Positions 1 to 7,759 of a stretch of DNA of 54,289 nucleotides are shown one piece after another. Position 1 is the stretch's first letter. The number at the start of each line of letters is the position of its first letter. Source of the DNA: an uncultured Oscillospiraceae bacterium (GTDB taxonomy: Bacteria; Bacillota; Clostridia; Oscillospirales; Ruminococcaceae). The translations under genes were made by a program, and so were the position numbers. Where the stretch lies: positions 1 through 54,289 of the forward strand of contig UQDG01000016.1 of NCBI GenBank assembly GCA_900539695.1, written 5' to 3'. The notes beneath the pieces are model-generated. The model did no database searches and was not told the DNA's origin. It saw only the letters and a list, made by a program, of their open reading frames with translations.

Positions 1-1
1 T

Positions 2-48
2 CACCCCATCTGTTAGATAGTATATCATACTGTCTAACAAATGGGGTG
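2..48. repeat. Long near-perfect inverted repeat (hairpin)
   Basis: Arms at 2-23 and 27-48 pair over 22 positions with one mismatch (10/40) and one G-T pair (18/32), leaving a 3-base loop. The outer part is CACCCCAT/ATGGGGTG and the inner part TGTTAGA/TCTAACA. It lies 30 bases beyond the stop of the minus-strand gene at 79-954, so it may be that gene's terminator; any T-run would fall outside the window. It could equally be the end of a repeat or a protein-binding palindrome. Confidence 0.7.
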
Positions 49-78
49 CAGTTCACACTTGAACAGGCTGGGGGTTGT

Positions 79-954
79 TTATTCTGTCGTATCTTCTTTT
101 TTCGCCGGGATCTTTGTCTCTGTCATTTCCGATACATCCGGCATGGCGCTGTTTTTGGCCACCGGGATGAACCGCTTGGCAAACTTACCCTTGCCGCGGC
201 TGCGCACATAAAAGTAGCCGATGATGGAGAAGGTCAGCGCGCCGATAAAGTTGACGAACAGATCCTCCATCGTATCCAGCAGGCCGATGTCCAGGTACCC
301 GCCCAGGCCCAGGGCTGTCTGGGTGCCGTCCGCCTGCACGACAATTACATCAGTGATGTTGTGCAGCACCACCGGGTGGTTGCCGCCGGTAGGGTCCAGC
401 ATGATGGAGCCGATACTCTGTACCACGGTGTCCTTCTGCATATCCAAAAAGAACAGCTGGTCCATCGTGCACTCAAAAAATTCCCAAATGACGCCGACGG
501 TCATCGAGAAGCAGAACGCCACAATGGCCAGATACAGCGGCGACAGGTGGAACCGCGCGCTGTTGTGCCGGTTCAAAATATCCAGCAGGGAGAAGCCGAT
601 GGCCGCGCAGAGAAACCCGTTCAGCGTATGCAGCACCGTGTCCCAGTAGGGGAAGGTGACGTAGTATGCGCCAATCTCGCCCATGATCTCCGCCGCATAA
701 ATAAACAGCAGGATGATGATTTCGAGGGTGTTTGGCAGTGCAATATCTAACTTTCGCTCCAGCATGCTGGGTACCATAAACAGGAACAGCGTCAGCACAC
801 AGAGAAAGACGTTCTCAAAATTGCGGTTAAAAATCTGCGCCAACATCACCAGGATGACCGAAGCCCGCAGCAGGATATACACCAGCGTGACCGAGCGTTT
901 TGTCCGCCAGGCATCCTGAAAGGCCTCGCGTTTTTGCTGCTTTTTACTTTCCAT
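79..954 (-). CDS. Multi-pass membrane protein, YjdF/DUF2238-like
   Basis: A 291-residue predicted inner-membrane protein of unknown function. The chosen ATG at 954 follows GGAGAAGG at a good distance; an in-frame extension upstream overlaps the preceding gene and lacks a ribosome site. Hydrophobic stretches are visible near residues 22-45, 48-63, 73-92, 104-125, 140-158 and 235-255. The central motif W-D-T-x-L-H-T-x-N-G and the later G-V-I-W-E-F-F-E are like the conserved H and W-E motifs of YjdF (DUF2238) membrane proteins. The C-terminal 40 residues are charged and probably cytoplasmic. It sits 10 bases behind the small gene at 965-1183 and is probably co-transcribed with it. Family assignment is by motif memory and moderately secure; no substrate can be proposed. 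Confidence 0.7.
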   Translation of the reverse strand: MESKKQQKREAFQDAWRTKRSVTLVYILLRASVILVMLAQIFNRNFENVFLCVLTLFLFMVPSMLERKLDIALPNTLEIIILLFIYAAEIMGEIGAYYVTFPYWDTVLHTLNGFLCAAIGFSLLDILNRHNSARFHLSPLYLAIVAFCFSMTVGVIWEFFECTMDQLFFLDMQKDTVVQSIGSIMLDPTGGNHPVVLHNITDVIVVQADGTQTALGLGGYLDIGLLDTMEDLFVNFIGALTFSIIGYFYVRSRGKGKFAKRFIPVAKNSAMPDVSEMTETKIPAKKEDTTE

Positions 955-964
955 TCCTTCTCCT

Positions 965-1183
965 TTAATCCAGGGTAAAATCTTTCGGGTCCAGCTCCGG
1001 CAGCACCTGGCGGTGCGGTACACGCATCAGCGGATCGTAGCTGAACTTACGGCAGCAATAGTAAGGGGATACTACACCTTTTTGCTTGCACAGGATCATC
1101 TTGGGATCGGCGGCAGGGGCGCCGTGCAGGCAATAGGCGCAGGCGGGAGCAATTTTACTGCCATAATAGGGTTTTCTAAACAT
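965..1183 (-). CDS. Small Cys-rich conserved protein (72 aa)
   Basis: A 72-residue soluble protein with a C-x2-C pair near residues 15-18, a further Cys near residue 32 and a Y-Y-C-C motif near residues 41-44, which suggests a metal-binding knuckle, although no known finger is matched exactly. The C-terminus (RVPHRQVLPELDPKDF) has the look of a conserved tail seen in short Clostridia proteins of unknown role. The start follows AAGGTGAGG. A consensus-like promoter lies just upstream, and the downstream membrane protein gene starts 10 bases after its stop, so the two probably form a transcription unit. I do not recognise a function. Confidence 0.65.
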   Translation of the reverse strand: MFRKPYYGSKIAPACAYCLHGAPAADPKMILCKQKGVVSPYYCCRKFSYDPLMRVPHRQVLPELDPKDFTLD

Positions 1184-1211
1184 ATCCTCACCTTATCGTG
1201 CAAAATTATAC

Positions 1212-2273
1212 TTATATTGTATTATAAATGTTTTTGTAACCTTTGTAAAGCAGTGTGCAAAGAAACACCGCCGCCACCACAGCGGCATCCGGCGGCAGGC
1301 GGCACATTGGTACGACCCGCGGGGCCAGCGTGCTGAACACGGTCTGCTCCTGCGGCAGCGCCCAAAGCAGCAGGCGCACCAGCAGGGGAAAGAGGACGGC
1401 ATGCAGCAGGCGGCTTATGGCAAGCATCCGCATCGGCACCCGGCCTTGCAGCAACAGCCGCAGCTGGCCCCATACGGAGAATCCCAGCAGGCTCATCGCC
1501 AGACAGATGCCGTATAGCGCCGCCTTGCCGCCAAGGGCTGCGAACGCCGCGCACCCGGCTGTGATTTCACACGCCGCACTGACGCAGGCCGCGGCGGAGT
1601 CAGGCAAGGGCGCAACCGACAATAAAACACCTGCCGCCACGCGGAAAAAAATCACACAGCCGCAAAGATCCAGGCAGGTGGAAGCGGCGGACGATATTGC
1701 CGTTGGCAGGGATATTTCTTGCTTTTCCTTTTTGCACGGCACCTCTCTTACCCCGTGTGCATCCGCTTTAGGCAGCATCGGCAGGCAAAACCCCGCTGCC
1801 AGCAGGTTGGCCGCCAGCTGCCCTGCATACAGCAGTGCTCCCAGTGAGGTACTGCCCAACAGCAGCCCGCCGATATAACCCACCACGAACCCGGGGCCGG
1901 AGCAGCAGCCCAGCATCATCAGCAGCGCGGCATCCCGGGCCGATATGCGCCCGGCCACCCGCAGCTGTGCCGTCAGCCGGGCACACACTGCGTACCCGCC
2001 CAGCCAGGAGGCCAGCAGCGCTGCGGCTGTATCCTCACTTTGCAGGCCCAGCAGACGGGCCTGCGGGCGCAGCAGAGCTTTCGGTAAGGCCATGCCCACC
2101 AGCAGCTCACACACCACCATAAAGGGGAACAGCGCCGGGAGCAGGCTGCCCACACACAGCCGGGCACCGTCCGCAAAGCCCTGTGCCGCTGCCTGCGGTC
2201 TGCTTAGCAGCCCCAGGCAAAGCAGGGCCAACGCCGCCATTTCCAACCACTGCCGCCGCAAAAGATGGTTCAT
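1212..2273 (-). CDS. ylbJ: YlbJ/SpoVV-type sporulation membrane protein
   Basis: A 353-residue polytopic membrane protein. In Bacillus subtilis YlbJ (SpoVV) is a mother-cell protein needed to move dipicolinic acid into the forespore; that role is inferred here from family resemblance. The N-terminal motif L-C-V-G-S-L-L-P-A-L-F-P-F after the first helix, the later C-C-S-G-P-G-F-V-V-G-Y-I-G and a second half repeating the gate-like topology are the visible family marks. ATG at 2273 is preceded by GGAGGG; a longer reading frame back to 2360 would run over the yqfC ribosome site and is rejected. It is divergent from yqfC with a 64-base gap, consistent with two sporulation genes sharing a control region. 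Slightly shorter than the Bacillus protein (about 400 residues). Confidence 0.75.
   Translation of the reverse strand: MNHLLRRQWLEMAALALLCLGLLSRPQAAAQGFADGARLCVGSLLPALFPFMVVCELLVGMALPKALLRPQARLLGLQSEDTAAALLASWLGGYAVCARLTAQLRVAGRISARDAALLMMLGCCSGPGFVVGYIGGLLLGSTSLGALLYAGQLAANLLAAGFCLPMLPKADAHGVREVPCKKEKQEISLPTAISSAASTCLDLCGCVIFFRVAAGVLLSVAPLPDSAAACVSAACEITAGCAAFAALGGKAALYGICLAMSLLGFSVWGQLRLLLQGRVPMRMLAISRLLHAVLFPLLVRLLLWALPQEQTVFSTLAPRVVPMCRLPPDAAVVAAVFLCTLLYKGYKNIYNTI
1221..1249 (-). promoter_or_regulatory. Sigma-A type promoter for the 1183-79 unit
   Basis: On the minus strand TTTACA (1244-1249), a 17-base spacer and TATAAT (1221-1226). It lies inside the 3' end of the upstream ylbJ-type gene and would start transcription near 1214, ahead of the small gene at 1183. 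Confidence 0.6.
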
Positions 2274-2337
2274 AACTCGCAGCCCTCCGCGTATATTGTT
2301 ACTGAAATTGGGACTTTTTGCAAAGGAGGGAACGCCG

Positions 2338-2649
2338 ATGAAGCTGCGCAAGCTGACCAAAAAGCGTTCCCGCCAACTGCTGCCCTCTCCGGGGGATCTG
2401 TTTGCTCAGCCGCCCGCCGCCTTTTATCGCCTGCCGGAATTTGAATTGCGCGGCAGCAGCCTGCTGACCCGCGGCTGCCGCCGGGTGCTGGAATTCGGCC
2501 CCGAAAAGATATGCCTTGACATGGGCAGCTTTACAGTAACATTTTATGGCGCGGCGCTGCAAATAGAATCCCTGACCGGAAAAAGCCTGGTCCTGACCGG
2601 CAAGATCCGCCGCATCGACTTTGCCAACAAGTGGGGTGAGGAGCCATGA
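2338..2649 (+). CDS. yqfC: Sporulation protein YqfC
   Basis: A 103-residue soluble protein of the YqfC family, a small mother-cell sporulation protein always found with yqfD. The start ATG is set by AAAGGAGGG at 2321-2329. The C-terminal half has the family beta-strand pattern (GSFTVTFYGAALQIESLTGK, then a basic I-x-x-I-D-F). The N-terminus is highly basic (five Lys/Arg in the first ten). Its stop overlaps the yqfD start by four bases (ATGA), indicating translational coupling. In B. subtilis the yqfC-yqfD pair is under sigma-E control upstream of phoH, and the same order holds here. The biochemical role is unknown. Confidence 0.85.
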   Translation: MKLRKLTKKRSRQLLPSPGDLFAQPPAAFYRLPEFELRGSSLLTRGCRRVLEFGPEKICLDMGSFTVTFYGAALQIESLTGKSLVLTGKIRRIDFANKWGEEP

Positions 2650-3794
2650 AGACCCGCCTGCACACCGCCGATGTGCTGACCTTTACGCTGACCGGCTCGG
2701 AACCCCAGCGCGCCCTGACACTGGCGGCCCTGCATGACATTCGGCTGTTCCATATCCGTGCGTTGCCCAGCGGAGTTCAGGCGCAGATAGCCGGGGTCGA
2801 TTGGCCGCGGCTGCAAGCGCTGCTGGGGGACGACCGCTGGACCGTAAAGCTGCTGCGGTGCCGCGGGCCGGGCGGATTTTTGGAGCAGCTGGCCTTACGT
2901 CCCGGCCTGCCACTGGGTGCAGCCTGGGCGTTTTTGGTGACACTACTGCTCAGCCGTTTTATCTGGACGATCGATTTTGAACCGCTGGATGCTGACGCAC
3001 AAGCCTGCCTGCGCCAGCTTTTGGCAGGGCAGGACATCTGTGAAGGCACACTGCTGACCAAGGACGCCCTGGCTCAGGTCCAGGCCCTCGCCCTGCAGCA
3101 AAGCGACCGCTTTGGCTGGATCAGCCTAAATTTCACCGGTGGCCGCCTGTTTGTGGAAAGTACCGAGGCCGAGCACCAGACCATAGAAGCCCCGCCGACC
3201 CAGACCGCACTGTACGCGGCAGCGGCGGGGGAGGTCACCGCCATTGAAGCCGAAAGCGGTTTTTGTGCCGTGACCGTCGGCCAGCAGGTGCAGGCGGGGG
3301 ACCTGCTCGTAGATGTGCAGCGATTGGACCGCAAGGGTAACCCGGTGCTGCAGGGGGCCTCCGGCCGGGTGTTGGCCCGGGTAGAGAAAAGCTACAGCGC
3401 CGCGCAGCCCTACTATCCCACACAGCTCACGCTGACCGGGCGCAGTGCTGCCGCAGAAAGCTGGCAGCTGCTGGGACGGGAGTTTTACCGGACGGAGGCG
3501 CCCGCCGACTACACCGGCACCACCGAGATCGACTACCTGCCGCTGCACATCGGCCGCGTCACGCTTCCGGGCGTTATCCAGCGCACAAACACCTGGGAAA
3601 CTGCTGCCACGCCCTGCCACTACAGCGAGTCCGCCGCCCAAGCACTGGCCCTGCGAGCATGCCGGGCACAGCTGTACAGGGAGTTCCCGGACGCTATCAT
3701 CGAAGCAGAACGCCGCAGTATCGACCCAGGAGAGGATGCCGCGGCCTGCACTGTGACCTACATTTTTTGCGCAAATATCGCCGAAAAGCCGTAA
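2646..3794 (+). CDS. yqfD: Sporulation protein YqfD
   Basis: A 382-residue membrane-anchored protein of the YqfD sporulation family. One clear transmembrane helix lies near residues 89-106, followed by a long extracytoplasmic region with the family pattern of a processed-looking beta domain (GEVTAIEAESGFCAVTVGQQ, then QAGDLLVD), similar to secretion-linker or barrel-sandwich folds. The N-terminal 85 residues are a cytoplasmic alpha/beta domain. Length is near the usual 390-400. It overlaps yqfC by four bases and is followed by a promoter region for phoH, so it probably ends a two-gene sporulation operon. Function is not known; in B. subtilis the locus is sigma-E dependent. Confidence 0.85.
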   Translation: MKTRLHTADVLTFTLTGSEPQRALTLAALHDIRLFHIRALPSGVQAQIAGVDWPRLQALLGDDRWTVKLLRCRGPGGFLEQLALRPGLPLGAAWAFLVTLLLSRFIWTIDFEPLDADAQACLRQLLAGQDICEGTLLTKDALAQVQALALQQSDRFGWISLNFTGGRLFVESTEAEHQTIEAPPTQTALYAAAAGEVTAIEAESGFCAVTVGQQVQAGDLLVDVQRLDRKGNPVLQGASGRVLARVEKSYSAAQPYYPTQLTLTGRSAAAESWQLLGREFYRTEAPADYTGTTEIDYLPLHIGRVTLPGVIQRTNTWETAATPCHYSESAAQALALRACRAQLYREFPDAIIEAERRSIDPGEDAAACTVTYIFCANIAEKP

Positions 3795-3860
3795 AATATA
3801 CCACTTTTTCCCTGCTCTTGTAGGAACGTCAAAAGGCGTTGAAAAATTTTGTGCAACATT

Positions 3861-3893
3861 CACAGTTTCTTTTGTAAAAAACTGTGATATAAT
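3861..3893 (+). promoter_or_regulatory. Extended -10 promoter with overlapping inverted repeat
   Basis: TGATATAAT at 3885-3893 is an extended -10 element; no good -35 hexamer is visible 16-18 bases upstream. An 8-base perfect inverted repeat, CACAGTTT (3861-3868) and AAACTGTG (3879-3886), spans the -35/-10 interval and could bind a repressor or activator of the phoH-ybeY-dgkA-era operon. Confidence 0.5.
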
Positions 3894-3931
3894 CTAAATG
3901 TAGAAATGTAGTACGCAGGGAGGATCACCAT

Positions 3932-4894
3932 TTGGCAGAGCGTTCTATTGAACTGGACAGCATCGAGCTGGCCGCCGCGATTTTTGGCAATTGCGATCAA
4001 AATATCCATCTTCTAGAGAAGGAGTTTCACGTAACCGCTGTGTGCCGTGGCTCTGTGCTGCGGTTCACCGGTGCCGAAGCGGACGTTGATGCCGCCGCTC
4101 ACGCGGTGGACGGCATGGTTACCCTGATGGAAAATCACACCCCGCTGGAAGAACAGACCGTGCGCTACTGCATCAGCCTGGCCCGCGGGGGCGAGGAAAA
4201 GCGCCTGCGGGAACTGACCGACGATTTCGTTGCTGTCACCGCCAAGGGCCGCCCCATCCACCCCAAGACCCTGGGGCAGAAGGAATACCTGGCCGCCATC
4301 CGCAGCCACGCCATTACCTTCGGCGTGGGGCCTGCGGGTACCGGCAAAACCTACTTGGCGGTCGCCATGGCGGTAAAGGCCTTTAAATCCAAGGATGTCA
4401 GCCGCATTATTCTGACCCGCCCTGCGGTAGAAGCAGGCGAAAAGCTGGGCTTTCTGCCCGGCGACCTGCAAAACAAGGTCGACCCCTATCTGCGCCCGCT
4501 GTATGACGGTTTGTTTGACCTGCTGGGGGCGGAGACCTTCCAGAAATTGTTTGAAAAACAGGTCATTGAGGTAGCCCCCCTGGCCTACATGCGCGGCCGC
4601 ACGCTGGACGATGCCTTTATCATTTTGGACGAAGCGCAGAACACTACACCTGAGCAGATGAAGATGTTCCTGACACGTATGGGCGTGGGCAGCAAGGTGG
4701 TCGTGACCGGCGACGTGACCCAGGTCGACCTGCCGGATAAAGTGCGCAGCGGCCTGGTGGACGCCTTGCAGGTGCTGCGCGACGTGGACGGCATTGCCCA
4801 GGTGCGCCTGACCGAGAAAGACGTTGTGCGCCACCGTCTGGTGCAGCAGATCGTCAAAGCCTATGAAAAAGCCGCAGCCGGCACGCTGCGTTGA
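3932..4894 (+). CDS. phoH: PhoH-family ATPase (PhoH-like, YbeZ type)
   Basis: A 320-residue P-loop ATPase of the PhoH family. Walker A is GPAGTGKT at residues 133-140 and Walker B is I-I-L-D-E-A-Q-N at about 229-236, both canonical. The first ~90 residues form the KH-like domain typical of PhoH-like proteins next to ybeY. The start is TTG at 3932, supported by CAGGGAGGA seven bases upstream. In the family this ATPase works with YbeY in ribosome/rRNA quality control; the neighbour 43 bases downstream is ybeY, which supports that role. Transcription probably starts at the extended -10 promoter just upstream. Confidence 0.93.
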   Translation: MAERSIELDSIELAAAIFGNCDQNIHLLEKEFHVTAVCRGSVLRFTGAEADVDAAAHAVDGMVTLMENHTPLEEQTVRYCISLARGGEEKRLRELTDDFVAVTAKGRPIHPKTLGQKEYLAAIRSHAITFGVGPAGTGKTYLAVAMAVKAFKSKDVSRIILTRPAVEAGEKLGFLPGDLQNKVDPYLRPLYDGLFDLLGAETFQKLFEKQVIEVAPLAYMRGRTLDDAFIILDEAQNTTPEQMKMFLTRMGVGSKVVVTGDVTQVDLPDKVRSGLVDALQVLRDVDGIAQVRLTEKDVVRHRLVQQIVKAYEKAAAGTLR

Positions 4895-4937
4895 AACTGA
4901 ACCAATACACAATCACATAAACAGGAGGTTGATCCCT

Positions 4938-5438
4938 ATGTCCAATAAGGTGTTGATCACGAACGATCAGAATGTTGTAAAAATCCCCTCAGGGCTGCGT
5001 ATCCTCATCCGCCGCAGCTGCAATGCTGTGCTGGACTTTGAAAAGTTCGACGGTCCCGCGGAGATCAGCGTTACCTTTGTGGATAACAACCGCATCCACG
5101 AGCTGAACAATGAGTACCGCCACAAGGACTCTGCCACCGACGTGCTGAGCTTCCCCCTTGGTGAAAACGGCGAGTATGACATCGACGAGGACAACGGCTG
5201 CAAGCTGCTGGGCGACATCGTCATCTCGATGGAGCGCGCCATGGAGCAGGCTGAGCTGTACGGCCACAGCCTGCAGCGCGAGGTTGCATACCTGACTGTT
5301 CACTCGATGCTGCATCTGCTGGGCTACGACCACGAGGCCGGCGGGCTGGAGGCTGTGCGTATGCGCGAGAAAGAAGAAGCTGTGCTGATTCAGCTGGGCC
5401 TGCCGCGCACCGTTTCCTACACCAGCGATGAGATCTGA
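4938..5438 (+). CDS. ybeY: Endoribonuclease YbeY (rRNA maturation)
   Basis: A 166-residue metal-dependent endoribonuclease that matures the 3' end of 16S rRNA. The zinc-binding motif H-S-M-L-H-L-L-G-Y-D-H gives ligands H122, H126 and H132, as in the family, and the upstream D-V-L-S-F-P motif (about residues 68-73) is also present. ATG at 4938 follows ACAGGAGGTTG. The gene overlaps the dgkA start by 11 bases, and the order phoH-ybeY-dgkA-era is the classical Firmicutes arrangement. Confidence 0.95.
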   Translation: MSNKVLITNDQNVVKIPSGLRILIRRSCNAVLDFEKFDGPAEISVTFVDNNRIHELNNEYRHKDSATDVLSFPLGENGEYDIDEDNGCKLLGDIVISMERAMEQAELYGHSLQREVAYLTVHSMLHLLGYDHEAGGLEAVRMREKEEAVLIQLGLPRTVSYTSDEI

Positions 5439-5925
5439 TTTAGCGCGCTTTGCGCGCGGCTTTGTCTACGCGTGGAACGGCATCTACGCCGCCATCAAAG
5501 AGGAACGGAACTTCCGTTTTCACCTCTGCGCTGCGCTGTATGCCTTTGTGGCCGCTTACTGGGCCGGGCTGAGCGCCGTGGAAACAGCGCTGATTGCATT
5601 GTGCGTGGCGGCTGTTATGGCGATGGAACTGATGAACTCCGCCGTAGAGCGTGCCGTGGACAAGCCCGATACCACCCACTGGTGGACCGCCGGGGCCGCC
5701 AAGGATATGGCAGCCGGGGCTGTGCTGGTAATGGCCATCGGTACCATCATTGTGGCTGCCTGTCTGTTTGGGCCGCGGCTGGGGGTGCTTTGGGGTGTTT
5801 TTACCGCGCACTGGACCCGCCCGGCGTGGTTCTTCCTCACGCTGATTTTATTTTACAAATTCATTTTCCGTTCTTCCAATTCAACACAGAAAGGCGAACA
5901 ACCGAATGGCAAAACCGATTCCTGA
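5428..5925 (+). CDS. dgkA: Undecaprenol/diacylglycerol kinase (DgkA family)
   Basis: A 165-residue small membrane kinase. In Gram-positive bacteria this family phosphorylates undecaprenol to feed the lipid carrier pool for the cell wall. The visible marks are N-F-R-F-H near residue 28 and the catalytic stretch M-E-L-M-N-S-A-V-E-R-A-V-D near residues 71-83, flanked by three predicted membrane helices (about 35-50, 52-68, 95-115). A fourth hydrophobic segment near 135-155 extends the protein beyond the usual ~120-135 residues. The start overlaps ybeY by 11 bases and the end overlaps era by 20 bases, so the three genes are translationally coupled. Confidence 0.9.
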   Translation: MRSDLARFARGFVYAWNGIYAAIKEERNFRFHLCAALYAFVAAYWAGLSAVETALIALCVAAVMAMELMNSAVERAVDKPDTTHWWTAGAAKDMAAGAVLVMAIGTIIVAACLFGPRLGVLWGVFTAHWTRPAWFFLTLILFYKFIFRSSNSTQKGEQPNGKTDS

Positions 5926-6817
5926 AATGCCCAGCAGTGTCTTTGTGGCGCTGGTGGGGCGGCCCAACGTGGGCAAATCCAGCCTGACCAACTACCTTGT
6001 GGGTGAAAAAGTCGCTATTGTGACCCAGAAGCCGCAGACGACCCGCAGCCGCATCACCGGCGTTATCACCAAAGGCCCGGTGCAGTACGTGCTGATGGAT
6101 ACCCCTGGCATCCACGCCGCCCGCAACAAGCTGGACGCCCGTATGACCCAGACCGCCGCCGCCAGCCTGAAAGACGTAGACGTGACCATGATGCTGTTTG
6201 AGCCGGCCGGGGAGCTGACCGACTCGGAGCTGACGATGATCAAGGCGCTGCAAAAAGGCGGCCCAGCGGTTGCTGTCATCAATAAGGTGGACCTGCTGGA
6301 CAACTTTGCCGCGCTGGAAGCCCGCAAAAAGCAGGTAGAAGAATTCGGCTGTTTTGACCACATCGTCACCATCTCTGCCAAGGACGGCACAGGCTGCGAC
6401 GATCTGTTTGCCCTGCTGAAGCCCTATGGCAACGAGGGCCCGCACTATTTTGACGATGACGCCTTCACCGATATGCCGGAGAAAGAGCTGGTGGCTGAAC
6501 TGGTGCGCGAAAAGGCGTTGCTGTTCATGCGGGAGGAGATTCCCCACGGCATTGCAGTGGTGGTCGAGCGCTTTAAAGAGCGCCCCGACAAGGATCTCAT
6601 TGACATCGATGTGGACATCTACTGCGAGCGCAAGAGCCATAAGGGTATGATTATCGGCAAGGGCGGCCAGATGCTGAAAAAGATTGCCTCGGCAGCCCGC
6701 ATGGATATTGAAGAACTGCTGGGTGTCAAGGTCAACCTGCAGTGCTGGGTCAAAGTGCGCGAGGATTGGCGCGATAACGAGCAGCTGCTCAATTCGTTGG
6801 GATTCGCCAAGCCCTGA
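5906..6817 (+). CDS. era: GTPase Era
   Basis: A 303-residue ribosome-assembly GTPase that binds the 3' end of 16S rRNA. GTPase motifs are in order: G1 GRPNVGKS (18-25), G2 region Q-T-T-R (44-47), G3 DTPG (65-68) and G4 NKVD (126-129). The C-terminal KH domain carries the I-I-G-K-G-G-Q loop near residues 252-258. Length matches the family. The ATG lies within the last codons of dgkA, with GAAAGGCG as ribosome site. It is followed by the yqzL-like small gene and recO, as in Bacillus. Confidence 0.97.
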   Translation: MAKPIPEMPSSVFVALVGRPNVGKSSLTNYLVGEKVAIVTQKPQTTRSRITGVITKGPVQYVLMDTPGIHAARNKLDARMTQTAAASLKDVDVTMMLFEPAGELTDSELTMIKALQKGGPAVAVINKVDLLDNFAALEARKKQVEEFGCFDHIVTISAKDGTGCDDLFALLKPYGNEGPHYFDDDAFTDMPEKELVAELVREKALLFMREEIPHGIAVVVERFKERPDKDLIDIDVDIYCERKSHKGMIIGKGGQMLKKIASAARMDIEELLGVKVNLQCWVKVREDWRDNEQLLNSLGFAKP

Positions 6818-6897
6818 CCGCCGCCTGACACCCCGGTCAGACAACTTTTCCGCCACCTCTCATGCTATACTCAAAAGCAGGAAGGGAGGCGGCCGCT

Positions 6898-7080
6898 ATG
6901 AAAGACCCCGCCGCGGATTGGGCACGGTTCGTGCAATCCGGCAGTATTTTTGATTATCTCAACTATAAAGCTGGGCAGCTGACGCAGGAGGATGCTTATG
7001 CCAATTGCAACAACGGGGCTGATCCTGCGCCAGATCAAGGTGGGGGAGGCGGACCGCATCCTGACGATCCTGACGCCTGA
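6898..7080 (+). CDS. YqzL-like small protein between era and recO
   Basis: A 60-residue ORF starting at an ATG preceded by GGGAGG. Its N-terminal half contains W-A-R-F-V-Q-S-G-S-I-F-D-Y-L-N-Y-K, matching the pattern W-x2-F-x2-S/T-G-S-I-x2-Y-L-x-Y of YqzL-type proteins that sit between era and recO in Firmicutes. The C-terminal third overlaps recO out of frame by 83 bases and is Gly/Pro/Asp-rich, so it may be a by-product of the overlap. Its stop at 7080 lies well inside recO. The role of YqzL proteins is unknown. The presence of the motif and the position make this more than a chance ORF. Confidence 0.65.
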   Translation: MKDPAADWARFVQSGSIFDYLNYKAGQLTQEDAYANCNNGADPAPDQGGGGGPHPDDPDA

Positions 7081-7741
7081 TTTGGGCGTCATCTCCGCCT
7101 CTGCCAAAGGCAGCATGCGGCTGAAGAATAAGCTGTTCAGCGCCACAGGGCTGTTCTGTTACTCAGAGTTCAGCCTGACCAGCGGCCGCAACCATTATTT
7201 CATCGATACCGCGCAGATCAAAAACGTGTTTCATGGAATTTCCGCCACGGTGGAAGGCATGGGGCTGGCCTCTTATATGGCCGAGATTGCAGCCGAGCTT
7301 TCGCCTGCGCCGCCGGAATCGGAAGCACAGCTGCGGCTGCTGCTCAACTGCCTTTACATGCTCAGCGAGCAAAAGCGCCCGGTGCGGATGCTGAAAGTGA
7401 TCTATGAGCTGCGCTCCATGACGCTGGCCGGGTACATGCCCGATGTGCTGGCCTGTTCCGGCTGCGGCAAATACGATGGGGGAGAGTTTTATTTGGATCC
7501 TATCGCTGGCAATTTGCTGTGTGCAGCGTGTGCTGACAAGGCGCGGCATCTGCCCAATCTGGACGAAGGCGCGTTGTATGCGCTGCGCCATATCTGTCTG
7601 GCCGAGGATAAAAAGCTGTTCTCGTTTACGCTTTCCGATAGCAGCTTAAAAGACCTGTCCCGCGTGAGCGAGCAGTATGTGCTGGCCCACCTGGAACACA
7701 AAATGAAAAGCCTTGATTTTTTGAAAACTGTACTCGAATAA
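6998..7741 (+). CDS. recO: DNA repair protein RecO
   Basis: A 247-residue recombination mediator that helps RecR load RecA on SSB-coated DNA. The N-terminal OB fold begins with the typical T-T-G-L-I-L-R, and a zinc-binding C-x2-C...C-x2-C arrangement is visible (CSGCGKYDGG and later C-A-A-C, residues about 150-178). Two ATGs are six bases apart; the ribosome site AGGAGG at 6986-6991 favours 6998 over 6992. Length matches the family. It lies between the yqzL-like gene, which it overlaps, and mutS2. Confidence 0.93.
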   Translation: MPIATTGLILRQIKVGEADRILTILTPDLGVISASAKGSMRLKNKLFSATGLFCYSEFSLTSGRNHYFIDTAQIKNVFHGISATVEGMGLASYMAEIAAELSPAPPESEAQLRLLLNCLYMLSEQKRPVRMLKVIYELRSMTLAGYMPDVLACSGCGKYDGGEFYLDPIAGNLLCAACADKARHLPNLDEGALYALRHICLAEDKKLFSFTLSDSSLKDLSRVSEQYVLAHLEHKMKSLDFLKTVLE

Positions 7742-7759
7742 GGAGAAACACTATCCCAC

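Noticed and set aside
4013..4912. A 299-codon frame antisense to phoH
   Set aside because: Low-complexity His/Gln/Gly-rich translation, typical of a shadow; phoH is certain.
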